From Micrococcales bacterium (GTDB taxonomy: Bacteria; Actinomycetota; Actinomycetes; S36-B12; UBA5976), in contig JAHEEQ010000327.1 of the NCBI GenBank assembly GCA_024640585.1, forward strand, positions 15,696 to 30,479: DNA of 14,784 nt, written 5' to 3'. Under the pieces are notes generated by a model. It saw only the letters and a list, made by a program, of their open reading frames with translations, ran no database searches and had not been told where the DNA came from. Positions 8,564 through 14,784 of the stretch are shown here, in pieces. A program made the position numbers and the translations under genes. Each line of letters starts with the position of its first letter. Within the stretch, counting starts at the first letter, position 1.

Positions 8564-9088
8564 ATGTATGTATACGTTGATGAGAGTAAATCCAAGGCTT
8601 ACATAGTTGCTGCCGTAATTGTTGAGCCTGGTAGAGCCGCAGGGCTTCGAAGTCGAATGAAGAAATTGCTAATGCCAAGACAGGGCCACCTTCATTTTGT
8701 AGACGAACGCCCATCGAGGCGAAAACAGATACTTAGCGAAATGATAGACATGACGATTCGTGTGCGAATTTATCGAGCAAAAGAGATAAACCACATGATG
8801 TCTAGAGCACTATGCATGGCAGCATTACTTGATGACCTAGAGGGGCTCGGCGCCACAAGTTTGATTTTTGAAAGAGACGACTCTGTTGTGAAGTCAGATG
8901 AGATTCTCTTGAGGCAGGGACTTACGCGGCGAGGGCTAAAAAAGACAATCGAATTTAGGCACGTGGGAAAATCTGAGGAACCACTTGTATGGATTGCCGA
9001 TGCAATGGCTTGGAGCTTTGCGAGGGGCGAAGATTACAGACGACGCGCAATGTTTGTGATTGAAGAAATAATTGAAGTCACCGCTTAA
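8564..9088 (+). CDS. DUF3800 family protein (RNase H-like fold)
   Basis: A 174-residue protein recognised by the DUF3800 pattern: an N-terminal strand ending in acidic residues (MYVYVDES, Asp6-Glu7), HLHFVDERPSRRKQIL (42-57) matching the family's HF...R..IL segment, FERDDS (102-107), and near the end VWIADAMAWSFAR, the ADxxAW motif with Asp146. The acidic residues fit an RNase H-like metal site, but no reaction has been firmly assigned to the family, and members often sit near defence or mobile genes. It is shorter than the usual 200-250 residues. The ATG has no ribosome site and follows a TACCCT -10 by six bases. It stands alone between the GT-C-like gene and a convergent glycosyltransferase. 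The function is unknown. Confidence 0.65.
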   Translation: MYVYVDESKSKAYIVAAVIVEPGRAAGLRSRMKKLLMPRQGHLHFVDERPSRRKQILSEMIDMTIRVRIYRAKEINHMMSRALCMAALLDDLEGLGATSLIFERDDSVVKSDEILLRQGLTRRGLKKTIEFRHVGKSEEPLVWIADAMAWSFARGEDYRRRAMFVIEEIIEVTA

Positions 9089-9094
9089 ACGCGA

Positions 9095-9160
9095 ATCTCG
9101 GCTCGTCCACCGTCCGGGGGGCTGCCGAGATCACTTCAACTAGCTCTTGCTAGCTGCAAG
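9095..9160. repeat. Inverted repeats between convergent genes
   Basis: ATCTCGGC (9095-9102) and GCCGAGAT (9124-9131) form an 8-bp GC-rich stem with a 21-base loop that itself can partly pair. A second small hairpin, CTTGC/GCAAG with a TAGCT loop, lies at 9146-9160. Neither is followed by a clear T-tract on either strand, so this is at best a weak two-way termination zone between the DUF3800 gene and the convergent glycosyltransferase. Confidence 0.35.
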
Positions 9161-9200
9161 AAAAGAATAACTCCGGCGGCTGACAATTTGCAACAGATGT

Positions 9201-9977
9201 TTATAACTTTTTAGAAACTCGAATTCCGGCAAAGTAAGTAGCTTGCATTACAGGCCATTCCCAAATGATGCTGATTGGTCGCAAAAGTTTTGGCAGATGC
9301 GACTTGCGAACCGCACTTGCCTCACGAACCGATTCGCGGCGACGACTCACTGATAGCGAACCAGGGTGCCAACGAAAGTTTGCGAGCACCTTTGGAATGT
9401 AAACGGCTCTCCCAATTTCACTAAGCGAATAAAAAAGTTCAAAGTCAAAAGCCCAACCAAACTTGTTGCTCAAGCCACCAATGCGTTCGAAAGCATCACG
9501 CCGATAAAGAGCACCGGGTTGCGGAATTAGCTGAGGCCCAACTCGCAAAAGCGGCACCGCCCACTGGCCACTCTTATTGGTGAAAATTGGCTGGCCCTTT
9601 GGGTCAATGTATTCGCATCGGCCAAAGACAAGAACGGGGGCATCGGGCTGGGCAAGGCGCTGAGCCGCGGCAGTGAGTGAGCCGGGGGTTAGTAGGTCGT
9701 CATCACCAAGCCAATTGATAAACCGGATGTCTTTGGGCAGGGCACGAAAGCCAAAGTTGATCTTTGCGGCAAGCCCCGGTTCTGGTTCATCAAGGTACTC
9801 GTCAATTAGGCCGCTGGCCAGAAAATCGGTGGCATTAAAGCCTTTATTGCCCACCAGGATTACGTAGGCGTTGCCGGCTGCTCTGATGGATTTGAGTGCC
9901 AGCGGCAGGTACTCAGGGCGACCGCCAATAGTTGGTACAACAATGCCCACGCGCTCGGCTGCTGAAGGGCTGGTCAT
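9201..9977 (-). CDS. GT2 family glycosyltransferase
   Basis: A cytoplasmic GT-A enzyme of 258 residues, probably adding a sugar to a surface polysaccharide repeat. Evidence: VGIVVPTIGGRPEYLPLALKS (10-30), the metal/donor motif NWLGDDDLLTPGSL (88-101), then ALYRRDAFERIGGL and FGWAFDFELFYSLSEIG, the acceptor-side ED-like region, and NFRWHPGSLS. There are no membrane helices. The ATG at 9977 is chosen over an in-frame TTG at 9983 because the latter would add only two residues and lies closer to the -10. A TAGACT hexamer lies seven bases before the ATG on this strand, without a ribosome site. It converges on the DUF3800 gene and diverges from the LysE gene. Donor and acceptor are unknown. Confidence 0.85.
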   Translation of the reverse strand: MTSPSAAERVGIVVPTIGGRPEYLPLALKSIRAAGNAYVILVGNKGFNATDFLASGLIDEYLDEPEPGLAAKINFGFRALPKDIRFINWLGDDDLLTPGSLTAAAQRLAQPDAPVLVFGRCEYIDPKGQPIFTNKSGQWAVPLLRVGPQLIPQPGALYRRDAFERIGGLSNKFGWAFDFELFYSLSEIGRAVYIPKVLANFRWHPGSLSVSRRRESVREASAVRKSHLPKLLRPISIIWEWPVMQATYFAGIRVSKKL

Positions 9978-9984
9978 AAGCAAA

Positions 9985-9994
9985 AGTCTAGACT
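9985..9994. promoter_or_regulatory. Palindromic double -10 shared by two divergent leaderless genes
   Basis: AGTCTAGACT is a perfect 10-bp palindrome. Read rightward, TAGACT (9989-9994) is six bases before the lysE-like ATG at 10001. Read leftward, TAGACT (9985-9990) is seven bases before the glycosyltransferase ATG at 9977. Both fit the spacing of a leaderless transcript, in an intergenic region of only 23 bp. Polymerase can use only one direction at a time, so the two genes should compete. Confidence 0.65.
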
Positions 9995-10000
9995 CGAATA

Positions 10001-10603
10001 ATGCTTGCTTTCCTACCCGGCCTGTTGACCGGCCTGTCCCTAATCATTGCGATTGGCGCTCAGAACGCCTTTGTGATTCGCCAAGGGCTAACCAAACAGC
10101 ACGTGCTGCTAGTGGTGGCGATTTGCGTGGCTTCAGACACCGTGCTGATTTTCTTGGGCGTGGGCGGCTTGGGTGCGCTGATTCAAGGCCTGCCGGGCCT
10201 GCTAGAAATAATCCGATGGTTTGGCGTTGCCTACCTGACCTGGTTTGGAATTAAGTCAGTGCGGTCCGTACTTAAAGATCAATCACTTGATGCCGGTGGC
10301 GGGCAGAGTGGCAGCGCAGCAAAAGTTGTGGCTGCTGTGCTGGGATTTACATTTTTGAATCCGCACGTGTATTTGGACACCGTGATTTTGCTTGGATCAA
10401 TTGGAAATCAATTTGCTGAAGCCAAGTGGTCATTCGCACTTGGTGCGTCAGTCGGAAGCCTGGTTTGGTTCAGTGCGATTGGGTTTGGGGCCAAGGCGGC
10501 ATCGGGGTTGATGAAAAAGCCGGTGTTCTGGAAAATTCTTGATGCGCTGATTGCTGTGGTTATGTTTAGCGTTGCAATTTTGCTGGCCTTCTATAAGTTC
10601 TAA
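10001..10603 (+). CDS. LysE/ArgO family amino-acid exporter
   Basis: A cytoplasmic-membrane exporter of basic amino acids (lysine or arginine in characterised members), 200 residues with about six hydrophobic segments. The family signature appears at the amino end: GLSLIIAIGAQNAFVIRQGL (11-30). A second hallmark is FTFLNPHVYLDT in the middle, and IIRWFGVAYLTWFGIKSV also matches LysE. The ATG has a TAGACT -10 six bases upstream and no ribosome site. Classical lysE is divergent from the regulator lysG; here the divergent neighbour is a glycosyltransferase instead, so control is probably different. Substrate not provable from sequence, hence no symbol. Confidence 0.9.
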   Translation: MLAFLPGLLTGLSLIIAIGAQNAFVIRQGLTKQHVLLVVAICVASDTVLIFLGVGGLGALIQGLPGLLEIIRWFGVAYLTWFGIKSVRSVLKDQSLDAGGGQSGSAAKVVAAVLGFTFLNPHVYLDTVILLGSIGNQFAEAKWSFALGASVGSLVWFSAIGFGAKAASGLMKKPVFWKILDALIAVVMFSVAILLAFYKF

Positions 10604-10614
10604 CGGCGCACGCA

Positions 10615-10620
10615 TAGGCT
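10615..10620 (+). promoter_or_regulatory. Leaderless-type -10 of the small membrane protein gene
   Basis: TAGGCT lies six bases before the ATG at 10627, the same hexamer and spacing class as the other leaderless starts in this window. It implies that the small gene has its own promoter although it is only 23 bp downstream of the LysE-type gene. Confidence 0.5.
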
Positions 10621-10626
10621 GATTGC

Positions 10627-10881
10627 ATGGATGAACAACAGTTGATGATCACATTCAGTGTGTTGAGTTTTAGTGTGTTGGGGCTTGGTGCAATTGTGTT
10701 GAGTTTGGTTACTTTGCTTGGGCGCGGTAATCGTTCGTTTGCTGTGATTACTGCGGGTGCCACAATTTTCTTGGGCGCGTTTATGTGGTTTGTGTTGGCG
10801 CCAGAAGGTTTGATTCCAACTGTGCTTGGAGTAGTGGCGCTGGTGCTAAGTGTTTGGCCTAGACGATCTCAGCACCAATAA
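10627..10881 (+). CDS. Small membrane protein, three helices, unknown function
   Basis: 84 residues, almost entirely hydrophobic, with three likely membrane helices at about 7-29, 38-57 and 62-80. A short basic loop (GRGNR) lies between the first two, and the tail WPRRSQHQ is basic, so the positive-inside rule places the first loop and the C terminus in the cytoplasm. No family is recognised. Support for coding is the clean in-frame ATG, the -10-like TAGGCT six bases before it, and the regular helix pattern. The last 23 bp overlap the 3' end of the convergent oxidoreductase gene. It may be cotranscribed with the LysE-type exporter as well. Confidence 0.7.
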   Translation: MDEQQLMITFSVLSFSVLGLGAIVLSLVTLLGRGNRSFAVITAGATIFLGAFMWFVLAPEGLIPTVLGVVALVLSVWPRRSQHQ

Positions 10882-11878
10882 GCTCAACAACTTTGAGAGC
10901 TGTGCGAATGTTTGCCACCGATTGCTCGTGTGATTCGAGTGGTGATTCCAACAGGCCTTCACTCACATACTTTGCAAAAGCAGTGGCCTGGTAAGAAAGA
11001 CCCGCGTGGCCTTCTACCCCAGTCTCGTCCTTCCAGGTCTCAGTACCAAAATAAAAATCGTTGGAGTCTGAGAAATTAATTTGTGATGGCACAAAAAATG
11101 GTTGACCCATTGATAGGTGACCTTTTGATCCCGCGATTGCAGCAACCACCGGAAGCGTGGCAATACCGGAGCTAAGAATATATGCGCGTGCACCATTTGC
11201 GTAGTGCAACTGAATGGATACTTCTTCATCGATTCCGTTGGCGTTTAGTTGCCCCTGAGCAGTGATCGACTCTGGTTCGCCAAGGAACATTTGCGCAAGA
11301 CTAATTGAGTAAATACCCATGTCAATCACCGGGCTGCCCATTCCCTTTTTCCAAAGGCGCGGCATTAATCGGTTATCGCTGCAGAATGCAATGTTCATCA
11401 TTTGGATCTCGCCCAGGGATCCGTTTTCAAGTAGCTGGCGGGCAATGTCGTACTGCGGAATGTAGCGAGACCACATGGCCTCCATAGCCAACACCCCGGC
11501 AGCTTTTGACGCCGCAAAAATCTCTTCAACCTCGGCCACGTTCAGTGTGAGGGGCTTCTCAATCAGCACGTGCTTGCCGGCAGCAATTGCCTGTAGCGCG
11601 TGATCTTTGTGCTGCGACGGCAGGGTTGGAATATAAATAGCATCGATGTCGGTGCGGGCCAACAGGTCTTCGTAGTTGTCGTGTGATTCAAGACCAAAGG
11701 TGGCGGCGAATTCCTGGGCCTTACCCGGCGTGCGCGATGCCACGGCCACAATCTGCTGCTTGGTATGTTTCTGCACGCCACCCACGAACTCGTGGGCAAT
11801 GGCGGCGGCCCCCATGACGCCCCATCGGAGTGATGGAACTGAGGCTGGATCAATGATGCGTGGCTGAGGAATTGTCAT
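10859..11878 (-). CDS. Gfo/Idh/MocA family NAD(P)-dependent oxidoreductase
   Basis: Soluble dehydrogenase of 339 residues acting on a sugar, cyclitol or related alcohol; the substrate cannot be read from sequence. Rossmann part: RWGVMGAAAIAHEF (18-31), VAVASRTPGKAQEFA, YEDLLARTDIDAIYIPTLPSQH (69-90), and the family motif GKHVLIEKPLTLN (101-113) with Lys108. The C-terminal substrate domain carries DMGIYSISLA, where the active-site Asp region lies. The glycine-rich loop is GAAAIA rather than GxGxxA, a common variant. The ATG is two bases after the hutG stop codon without a ribosome site, so it is probably translated by reinitiation as the last gene of the hut operon. Its 3' end overlaps the small membrane gene by 23 bp. 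No known step of histidine breakdown needs it. Confidence 0.88.
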   Translation of the reverse strand: MTIPQPRIIDPASVPSLRWGVMGAAAIAHEFVGGVQKHTKQQIVAVASRTPGKAQEFAATFGLESHDNYEDLLARTDIDAIYIPTLPSQHKDHALQAIAAGKHVLIEKPLTLNVAEVEEIFAASKAAGVLAMEAMWSRYIPQYDIARQLLENGSLGEIQMMNIAFCSDNRLMPRLWKKGMGSPVIDMGIYSISLAQMFLGEPESITAQGQLNANGIDEEVSIQLHYANGARAYILSSGIATLPVVAAIAGSKGHLSMGQPFFVPSQINFSDSNDFYFGTETWKDETGVEGHAGLSYQATAFAKYVSEGLLESPLESHEQSVANIRTALKVVELIGAEIV

Positions 11879-11880
11879 GC

Positions 11881-12834
11881 TTAGAGCATAAAGCCGGTGG
11901 CAAGCTCCAATATTCCAAGGGCTGCAAGGCGCACTGTGCGGCCATCGGTTGAATCGGCAGCAGCGTCAATCTCGGTAAAGTCCACGCTACGAATTTGTGC
12001 ACTGCGCGAAGCCGGGCTGGATTCGTTGGCGCTCCGGGCGCGGGCCGCAGCCTGACCAATCTCAAAGCAGAAGGCGCGGAACTCGTCGGCGCTTAGGCCG
12101 CCCGGAGCGGCAGCCGGGCAGGCTGGAACCACGGCGCGATCACAAACGTCAACATCAAAATCCACATGGATTGGGCCGCCGGCTGCTCCGGCAACCTGAA
12201 GCGCTTCGGCCACAACGTCTGCCGCACTGCGCGAACGGAGCGCGGTGCGTGGAATTACGTGAATGCCAAAATCTTTTGCGCGCTTTGCATAGGCGGCAGA
12301 GTTTGAAAAATCGGCGATGCCAATTTGCACAATGCGTTTGCCATCAAGCCCGGCCTCTTCAATTAGTCGGCGAACCGGCGAACCGTTGCTGATGCCGTCA
12401 CGTAAATCATGGTGAGCGTCAAAAGTTATTAAGCCTGCGGTTTCAATGCTGTTTGCAAAAACACCCTTGGCCATTGCAAAGGTAATTGAATTGTCACCAC
12501 CCAGACCAATTCCAAGCTTGCTGCGATTTGAAACATCGTGAGCAAGGTGTGCTGTTCGCAGCTCGCCCTCTGGCGAATCAGGATCAACAACATCACCAAA
12601 GTCGGCAAACGAAAGTTGGGCAACATCTTTATTGATTGACCAGTTAAAAGTTGAGTAGCGCTGCATTGCAGCACGAATTGCGGCTGGTGTTAAGTGCGCG
12701 TTGGTTTTAGAAATTGAAGTTAGGTGAGCAGGAATTCCAAATAATCCAAGATCGTAATTAGAAAGGGAGTCGGCCGACTTTAACCACGCGCTGGCGCGCG
12801 GCCAAAGTGGATCTTCGTGTTGGTGTTGATTCAT
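11881..12834 (-). CDS. hutG: Ureohydrolase family, probable formimidoylglutamase (HutG)
   Basis: Likely hydrolyses formimidoylglutamate to glutamate and formamide, the last hut step. Arginase/agmatinase fold, 317 residues. Metal motifs: GLGGDNSITFA (110-120), TFDAHHDLR (137-145) with Asp139, His141 and Asp143, and HVDFDVDVCD (223-232) with Asp227, Asp229 and Asp232. The first motif has Asn115 where arginases have the metal ligand His (GGDHS), and the usual DPxxAPGTGTP tail of the third motif is replaced by DRAVVPACP. The start ATG 12834 is ten bases after the hutH stop; an in-frame start at 12918 would run 74 bp into hutH and adds no conserved residues. The symbol rests on operon context as much as sequence; agmatinase-like or guanidino hydrolase activity is the alternative. 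Confidence 0.75.
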   Translation of the reverse strand: MNQHQHEDPLWPRASAWLKSADSLSNYDLGLFGIPAHLTSISKTNAHLTPAAIRAAMQRYSTFNWSINKDVAQLSFADFGDVVDPDSPEGELRTAHLAHDVSNRSKLGIGLGGDNSITFAMAKGVFANSIETAGLITFDAHHDLRDGISNGSPVRRLIEEAGLDGKRIVQIGIADFSNSAAYAKRAKDFGIHVIPRTALRSRSAADVVAEALQVAGAAGGPIHVDFDVDVCDRAVVPACPAAAPGGLSADEFRAFCFEIGQAAARARSANESSPASRSAQIRSVDFTEIDAAADSTDGRTVRLAALGILELATGFML

Positions 12835-12844
12835 CTTTAACGAT

Positions 12845-14338
12845 TCACTTACGCAGTAATTCTGCGGCGGCGGCAAGTTCTGGTGCAAGGAATCTATCGG
12901 TGCCCATACCCGGCACAACTTTGCGAAGCCGTGAAATTAATTCAGCGCTCACTGGCGAAGGTTTGTGTGGTGCACGAAGTTCAACAGCGCGCGAGGCGGC
13001 GGTAAGTTCAACCGCCAGAATCATGCGTAGGTTGTCGACAACTTTGCGAAGCTTGCGGCCGGCGTGCCAACCCATAGAAACGTGATCTTCTTGCATCGCC
13101 GAAGATGGAATGCTGTCAACGCTTGCCGGAGCAGCCAGGCGCTTGTTCTCGCTAACCAACCCGGCTTGAGTGTATTGAGCAATCATCAATCCGCTATCAA
13201 CACCCGCATCGGCCGCTAAGAATGGCGGCAAACCCGATGACCGATTCACATCAAGCATGCGATCTGTGCGGCGCTCTGACATTGAACCAAGATCAGTCGC
13301 CGGTATTGCAAGGAAATCAAGAATGTAGGCAACCGGTGCACCGTGGAAATTTCCGTTGCTGGTGACCTCACCGTTTTCTAAAACGATTGGGTTATCAACC
13401 GCTGCGGCAAGTTCGCGAGTCGCAACCACAGTTGCGTAATCAATGGTGTCGCGAAGACCACCGGTAACTTGGGGTGCACAGCGCAATGAATATGCATCTT
13501 GCACCTTGTTGTCACCAACGCGGTGAGAAGCAACAATCTCAGAGCCCTTTAGCGCGGCAAACATATTGGCAGCCGAGGTTACCTGGCCCGGATGTGGGCG
13601 AAGTGGTTCGTGCAGTTCTGGGCGGAACACCTGGTCTGTGCCCATTAGACCCTCAACGCTCATGGCGGCAATCTTGTCTGCATAATCGGCCAGCTGATTT
13701 AGGTCGGCAATTGCCAGAATGGCCATGCCGAGCATGCCATCGGTGCCATTGATCAGGGCCAGACCCTCTTTTTCGCGAAGCTCAACGGGTGTGATGCCGG
13801 CGGCGGCTAGAAGTTCGGCAACTGGAGCCTCGGCTCCATCTGGCCCAAAGGCCCGGCCCTCGCCCATTAGCACCATGGCGCAATGAGCTAGCGGGGCGAG
13901 ATCACCACTGCAGCCCAGTGAGCCGTATTCGTGCACATAGGGAGTGATCCCGGCGTTCAATATGGCAGCCATAGTCTCGGCAACTAACGGGCGGGCACCG
14001 GTGCGACCAGAGCAAAGCGTCTTTAGGCGAAGCAGCATTAGGGCGCGAACTACCTCGCGCTCAACCGGCTCACCCATTCCGGCGGCGTGAGAGCGAACCA
14101 AGGATTTTTGCAGCTGAACGCGATCTTCGATGGCAATGTGGCGGTTGGCCAATGCGCCGAAACCAGTGCTGATGCCATAAACCGGGGTATCGCCGTTGGC
14201 AAGCTTTTCAATGTGTTCGCGGGTGGCGGCCATTCCGGCCAGGGCCTGCTCCGAGATCTGAACCTGGGCACCATGGCGGGCAACATCTATAACGTCTTGC
14301 ATGCTCATGCCGGATGAGTTGATGGTGACGGTTCTCAT
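12845..14338 (-). CDS. hutH: Histidine ammonia-lyase (HutH)
   Basis: Removes ammonia from L-histidine to give urocanate, the first step of histidine breakdown. 497 residues, full length. The catalytic Tyr54 is in TPVYGISTGFG (51-61). The MIO cofactor is formed inside GSLGCSGDLAPLAH (139-152): residues Cys143-Ser144-Gly145, with Cys in place of the usual Ala. INGTDGMLGM (196-205), QDAYSLRCAPQ (280-290) with Tyr283 and Arg286, DNPIV, and QEDHVSMG (416-423) with Glu417 complete the active site. The ATG is two bases after the hutI stop. It is the second of at least four genes in a tight leftward operon whose promoter lies beyond the right edge. The urocanate hydratase gene is not seen here and is probably upstream. 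Confidence 0.97.
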   Translation of the reverse strand: MRTVTINSSGMSMQDVIDVARHGAQVQISEQALAGMAATREHIEKLANGDTPVYGISTGFGALANRHIAIEDRVQLQKSLVRSHAAGMGEPVEREVVRALMLLRLKTLCSGRTGARPLVAETMAAILNAGITPYVHEYGSLGCSGDLAPLAHCAMVLMGEGRAFGPDGAEAPVAELLAAAGITPVELREKEGLALINGTDGMLGMAILAIADLNQLADYADKIAAMSVEGLMGTDQVFRPELHEPLRPHPGQVTSAANMFAALKGSEIVASHRVGDNKVQDAYSLRCAPQVTGGLRDTIDYATVVATRELAAAVDNPIVLENGEVTSNGNFHGAPVAYILDFLAIPATDLGSMSERRTDRMLDVNRSSGLPPFLAADAGVDSGLMIAQYTQAGLVSENKRLAAPASVDSIPSSAMQEDHVSMGWHAGRKLRKVVDNLRMILAVELTAASRAVELRAPHKPSPVSAELISRLRKVVPGMGTDRFLAPELAAAAELLRK

Positions 14339-14340
14339 TG

Positions 14341-14784
14341 TTAAACGGCCTTTCCGGCAATGTAGGTATCGCTAATTAAATTTACCCCCGGACGGTAAGC
14401 CAGGTGAATGTAGCTTGGGGCGTTGACCACTGCAAAGTCTGCACGCGCTCCAATTGAAAGATGACCGATATCCTCGCGGCGCAGCGCCTTAGCGCCACCC
14501 ATGGTTGCCGACCAAAGTGCTTCGGCAGGCGACATGTGCATTTCGCGAACTGCCAGTGCAATGCAGAATGCCATTGAAGTTGTGTAGCTTGAACCCGGAT
14601 TGCAATCTGTGGCGAGTGCCACGGTTACACCGGCGTCGATAAGTTTGCGTGCGTCTGGATATTTTGAACGGGTAGAAAATTCCGCACCCGGCAGAAGTGT
14701 TGCAACTGTGCTTGAGTGCGCTAGTGCATCGATGTCTTGGTTGGTTAGGTGCGTGCAGTGATCGGCCGATGCGCAATCAAGTTC
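14341..14784 (-). CDS. hutI: Imidazolonepropionase (HutI), 5' part missing
   Basis: Opens the imidazolone ring to give formimidoylglutamate. The last 147 residues lie in the window and the reading frame is open to the right edge, so the amino-terminal part continues outside. Visible: [17 protein letters not shown], then [14 protein letters not shown], and the amidohydrolase metal motif [17 protein letters not shown] with the catalytic Asp, followed by the [17 protein letters not shown] and [15 protein letters not shown]-terminal signature. Codon 14620-14622 is a GTG that could be mistaken for a start but lies inside the gene. The stop codon is two bases before hutH. Identification is secure. 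Confidence 0.93.
   Translation of the reverse strand, partial: ELDCASADHCTHLTNQDIDALAHSSTVATLLPGAEFSTRSKYPDARKLIDAGVTVALATDCNPGSSYTTSMAFCIALAVREMHMSPAEALWSATMGGAKALRREDIGHLSIGARADFAVVNAPSYIHLAYRPGVNLISDTYIAGKAV

Noticed and set aside
9089..9200. Possible tRNA or small RNA in the gap after the DUF3800 gene
   Set aside because: The stems at 9095-9131 and 9146-9160 do not form a cloverleaf, and there is no anticodon or T-loop pattern.
9978..9983. TTG start two codons upstream of the minus-strand glycosyltransferase ATG
   Set aside because: It adds only two residues and would lie one base from the -10 box, too close for transcription to include it.
12835..12918. Upstream start for hutG adding 28 residues
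   Set aside because: It would overlap hutH by 74 bp, the added residues look like out-of-frame hutH sequence, and an ATG at 12834 directly follows hutH.

Overview
The window looks like a chromosomal piece of an actinobacterium, probably a small-genome Microbacteriaceae-like organism of the freshwater Luna/Rhodoluna type. The reasons are the moderate base composition (about half G+C by eye), the RmlB variant [12 protein letters not shown], the actinobacterial style HutH and HutG, dense gene packing, and many genes that start a few bases after a TANNNT -10 box with no ribosome binding site (leaderless style). The taxon is an inference; there is no rRNA or marker gene here.

Layout. (1) 1-3809: surface polysaccharide genes. 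A Wzt/TagH-type ABC exporter ATPase (5' end outside the window) is followed by all four dTDP-L-rhamnose genes, rfbC(-), rfbD(+), rfbA(-) and rfbB(+), on strictly alternating strands with overlapping 3' ends. (2) 3810-4028: a 219-bp gene-free stretch with an inverted pair of perfect DnaA boxes, a sigma70-like promoter, a strong intrinsic terminator with a GAAA loop, and a 10-bp inverted repeat overlapping the next promoter. (3) 4029-5793: a two-gene AbiE-type (type IV) toxin-antitoxin unit with overlapping genes. (4) 5813-8515: a polyprenyl-phosphate GT2 transferase followed by a large multi-pass GT-C-like membrane transferase. This looks like a GtrB/GtrC-style module that decorates a surface glycan from outside. 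(5) 8564-9088: a DUF3800 (RNase H-like) protein. (6) 9201-9977(-): another GT2 transferase, divergent from (7) 10001-10603(+), a LysE/ArgO exporter. The two share a 23-bp intergenic region with a palindromic double -10 element. (8) 10627-10881: a small three-helix membrane protein. (9) 14784-10859 (-): a histidine utilisation operon, hutI (partial), hutH, hutG and a Gfo/Idh/MocA oxidoreductase, with 2 to 10 bp between genes.

How it fits together. The left 10 kb makes dTDP-rhamnose, transfers sugars and exports a cell-surface polysaccharide, and carries two likely defence or selfish cargo loci (AbiE and DUF3800) at a place that probably determines phage receptors. The right 4 kb is catabolic: histidine to urocanate (HutH), imidazolonepropionate to formimidoylglutamate (HutI), then glutamate (HutG). 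Urocanate hydratase (hutU) is not in the window. No tRNA, rRNA, CRISPR array or insertion sequence was seen.
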